This document shows, in pieces, positions 19,947 through 22,585 of a stretch of DNA of 22,585 nt. This DNA comes from Camillea tinctor (Eukaryota; Ascomycota; Sordariomycetes; Xylariales; Xylariaceae): positions 1 through 22,585 of the forward strand of contig MU394189.1 in NCBI GenBank assembly GCA_022578605.1. The letters run 5' to 3'. Position 1 is the first letter of the stretch. Every line of letters begins with the position of its first letter. A program made the translations under genes and the position numbers. The notes beneath the pieces are model-generated. The model was not told the DNA's origin, ran no database searches, and saw nothing but the letters and a program-made list of their open reading frames with translations.

Positions 19947-20106
19947 TATTATAATAAAAGTTTAAACATTTAAATATAATTAAAAACTAAATATATTTTA
20001 AAAATAATAGTTAATAAATTAAATTAATAGCAGTTATAAAGGTTTATATAAACAGTTAATTAGCTATGTTATATATAAAGTTAAAAACTAAACCTTTATT
20101 ATAATA
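19947..20106 (+). mobile_element. MITE-like element, copy 2 (160 bp)
   Basis: Direct repeat of 17881-18040, 2066 bases downstream, aligned without gaps over 160 bases; the differences are transitions. Its own ends pair over about 18 bases (TATTATAATAAAAGTTTA with TAAACCTTTATTATAATA). Copy 1 keeps C bases where copy 2 has T near the left end, and the reverse near the right end, so each copy was mutated independently. Confidence 0.65.
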
Positions 20107-22345
20107 AAAAAATTATTATTAAAATTAATTAAAAGTAATTTTTATTTTTATAAAACTTATATATTAATTAATTTTATAAAAAATTTAAAACATATTTAAA
20201 AACTTTATTTAAATACTTTATATAGTTAAATAACTTGTAATATTTTAACGTATTATATATTTTATATTATACGTTTTTATTATAAAATTTAAAATAATAT
20301 AACTATATTATAAAGTTTAAACATTATAAGTTTTTTTAATAACTTTTATAATAAGTTTTAATTACTATTTAATTTTAAGCTTAAGCTATTAAAAGCTATT
20401 TTAATAATTTAAATAATTTAAATAATAATAGCTTAAAGAAACTTTTAAAAAACTTTTTATAAAACGAACTATATAATACTTTAAAACGTATTAAAAATAA
20501 AATACTTAATACTTAAAATTTATAAAATACATTATAAAGCAGTTTTTTACGAAAAATTAAACGTAATAAACTAAATATTTTTAACTTAAACATAAATAAT
20601 TTAAATAATATAAAAATAGTTATTAAAAATAAAAATAAAATTTTTATTAATATAATAGTTTATAATTAATAAATCCGGTTTTATTTTAAAGATAAAAAAA
20701 CCGTTTTTAAAAACGTTTAATAAATTATGTTTATATTTTAAACTTTATTTATTAAAACTATTTTTAAATAATAAATTAAAAAATTAATATATGTAAATTA
20801 AATATAATTTTAATAAAAAAAATTAAATAATGTTATAAATGCTTTAATTAAAAAATTTGCTTTATAATTTAAAAAAGTAACGTTTAAATTTAACAGCATA
20901 ATTTTAAAACTTAAAAACATTATTTTTAATAAGTTTTAATTAATAATGTTTATTTAAAAAAAACTTTAATATATTAAAAGTATAAAAATTTTAAATAAAA
21001 ATAACTTAAATTAATATAAAGTTATAATTTTTATATAGTTTAATATAAATTTTTATATTAAGTAATTTTTTTTTAAACTTTTTAAGTTAAAAACATTATT
21101 AAAATATATATAAAAAGTATTTAATGTAAAACCTTTTATATTAGCTATTATAATTATTAAATACTTATATTTAATAAAGAAAAAAAAACCGTAAAAAAAT
21201 AATAATAATTAAAGTTTTAATAATTATAATAAAAAATCTTTTTTAAATAAAAATTATAAATGTAATTGTAATTATAACTATAATAAAAATAATAATAAAT
21301 TCTTTAATAAAAAATAAAAATTTAACAATAAAAAGTAAAAAAAAAATTAAAAAAATAAAAATAACGTTTATTTTATAAATAAGGAAAAAGATAAAAAAAA
21401 ATAAATTAAACTTTAAAAATAAAACCTTAAAAAAAAGTTTATTTAACGTATTATTTAACTTAAGCTATATAGTATATAAATTAATAATTTAATATAAATA
21501 TTATAATTAAACTTTTTAATTAATAAATAAAAAAAAGTTATATACATAATAATATTTAATATAATTAATTAAAATAATAAATATAAATAATATTAAAAAA
21601 CGTATATATAAATATTATTATTAAATTAAACCTTTTTATAATAAACTTTTTTTATATTTAAAAAAGTGTTATAAAGCTTAAAATATTAATTTAAATAAAA
21701 TTAAATTTAATATAAAAATAAAAAATTTTAAATAAGTTTATAACGTAATAAAAAAAGTTTAAAAAGGTTTTTGCTTTTTAATTATATATACTTACGCGTA
21801 AAAGTTTAAATAGCGCTAAATTTTAAAAACTTTAAAATTTATTTAAATTTTAATATAAAATAAACTTTAATTAAAAAGTTTTTTTTTAAATATTTTTAAT
21901 TATATTGTAAAAAAACGCTAAAAAAATTAAAAATATTAAAAAAAAAGTTTATTATTTTAAATAAGCAACTTTTATACTATATATGTTTAAAACGAAAAAA
22001 AATAAAACATTTTTAATAAAGCTTATTAAATAAAAATAATTTTTAAAAAATAATTTTTTAAAACTTTATAAAGCAAACATTTTTTATTTAATAAGCGTTA
22101 TAATATTTAATGTTTTAAATAAATAATAAATATTATTTAAAATTAAGTTTAAATTTTAATTATATAATTAAAAAGTAACTTTAACTTAAAAAATAACATT
22201 ATTTTTTAAATAAATAGTTATAATATTAATTTATTACATATTTTTACTAAATAATAAAAGCTTTATATTTAAAATTTATTATAAATTAATTATTAGCGCA
22301 ATTTTTAATTTAATTATTTTATTATTAATAATTATTAAAAATAAT

Positions 22346-22393
22346 ATTAATAAAAATTAAACTATTAATAAAAATTAAACTATTAATAAAAAT
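22346..22393. repeat. 18-base tandem repeat, 2.7 copies
   Basis: The unit ATTAATAAAAATTAAACT occurs at 22346-22363 and 22364-22381 without change, followed by a partial third copy to 22393. The exact identity suggests a duplication more recent than the RIP mutations around it. Confidence 0.8.
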
Positions 22394-22585
22394 ATTAAAA
22401 TAAAATTTATTTAAAAATATATAAATAAAATATATAAAAGCTTTAACTTTAATTATAAAATTAGCTTATATTTTTATTATTATAATAATTATTAAAATGC
22501 TTTTTATAAAAAAATAAACATACTTAATATAATAAATTAATTAAAAATAATAAAGCTTAATGCATAATTTTTTATTATATTTATA

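Larger units (their letters stand above)
16680..22585. repeat. A+T block 2: RIP-mutated DNA, open at the right edge
   Basis: At least 5.9 kb of extreme A+T sequence with the same residual pattern as block 1 (C kept before T or G, rarely before A). The only open frames of note are two overlapping low-complexity ones on opposite strands at 17614-17878, caused by poly-T/poly-A bias. It contains the MITE pair at 17881-18040 and 19947-20106 and an 18-base tandem repeat at 22346-22393. The plus strand appears A-rich from about 20400 to 21700, possibly the trace of an old coding strand, but no protein motif can be read. A dispersed RIP'd repeat region or pericentromeric DNA are both possible. Confidence 0.8.

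Noticed and set aside
17881..20106. LTR retrotransposon bounded by the 160-bp direct repeats
   Set aside because: The spacing is only about 2 kb, the repeats carry 18-19-base inverted ends, and no primer-binding site or reverse transcriptase trace could be read; a MITE pair fits better.
21255..21320. Possible zinc-knuckle trace (TGT-AAT-TGT) of a Gag protein
   Set aside because: Cys spacing is CxC, not CxxC, and the surrounding codons are only Asn/Lys/Tyr from A+T bias.
1..22585. CRISPR arrays, prokaryotic operons, phage genes, rRNA genes
   Set aside because: No regularly spaced direct repeats, no ribosome-binding-site-led gene strings and no rRNA signature were seen.

Overview
The window reads as nuclear DNA of a filamentous ascomycete (Pezizomycotina, probably Sordariomycetes; this is inference). 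The reasons are short introns of 53-83 bases with GTAAGT-like donors and CTAAC/CTGAC branch sites, a fungal sugar-porter gene, a tRNA-Thr split by an 18-base intron at the canonical 37/38 position, dispersed CCTA/TACC repeats centred on TACCTAGGTA, and long blocks of extreme A+T DNA. Diverged repeat copies in those blocks differ almost only by C/T and G/A changes, which is the mark of repeat-induced point mutation (RIP). The genome is therefore sharply split into ordinary-composition DNA and A+T-rich blocks.

Layout. Positions 1-250 hold tRNA-like fragments on the minus strand. Positions 250-4100 have no gene I can support; the last few hundred bases are the promoter of the transporter. Positions 4115-5948 are an intact four-exon MFS sugar transporter of 540 residues. 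Positions 7210-7299 are tRNA-Thr(CGT) with an intron. Positions 8221-8804 (minus strand) carry a small RNase H-fold gene, recognisable by its four acidic active-site residues. It has an in-frame TGA and lacks a piece of the fold, so it is probably a pseudogene. Positions 8836-10310 show no gene.

Positions about 10310-14100 are A+T block 1. It looks like two nested, RIP-mutated inverted-repeat elements: an inner one of 1915 bases (11342-13256) with 197-base terminal inverted repeats and TA at both ends, inside an outer pair of inverted arms (about 10361-10580 and 13861-14060). A 2.6-kb island of normal composition follows, with an intact three-exon gene (14446-16263) for a 569-residue protein. 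That protein has an N-terminal Cys/His cluster and an F-box-like helix and belongs to a family I recognise only as uncharacterised in filamentous fungi. Positions about 16680-22585 are A+T block 2, which runs off the window. It contains two copies of a 160-base MITE-like element with 18-19-base inverted ends.

No operon-like cooperation is seen. The transporter and tRNA are ordinary housekeeping or accessory genes. The RNase H relic, the nested elements and the gene island trapped between mutated blocks are the parts with an evolutionary story: transposon invasion, RIP decay, and one reading frame that survived between the two blocks.
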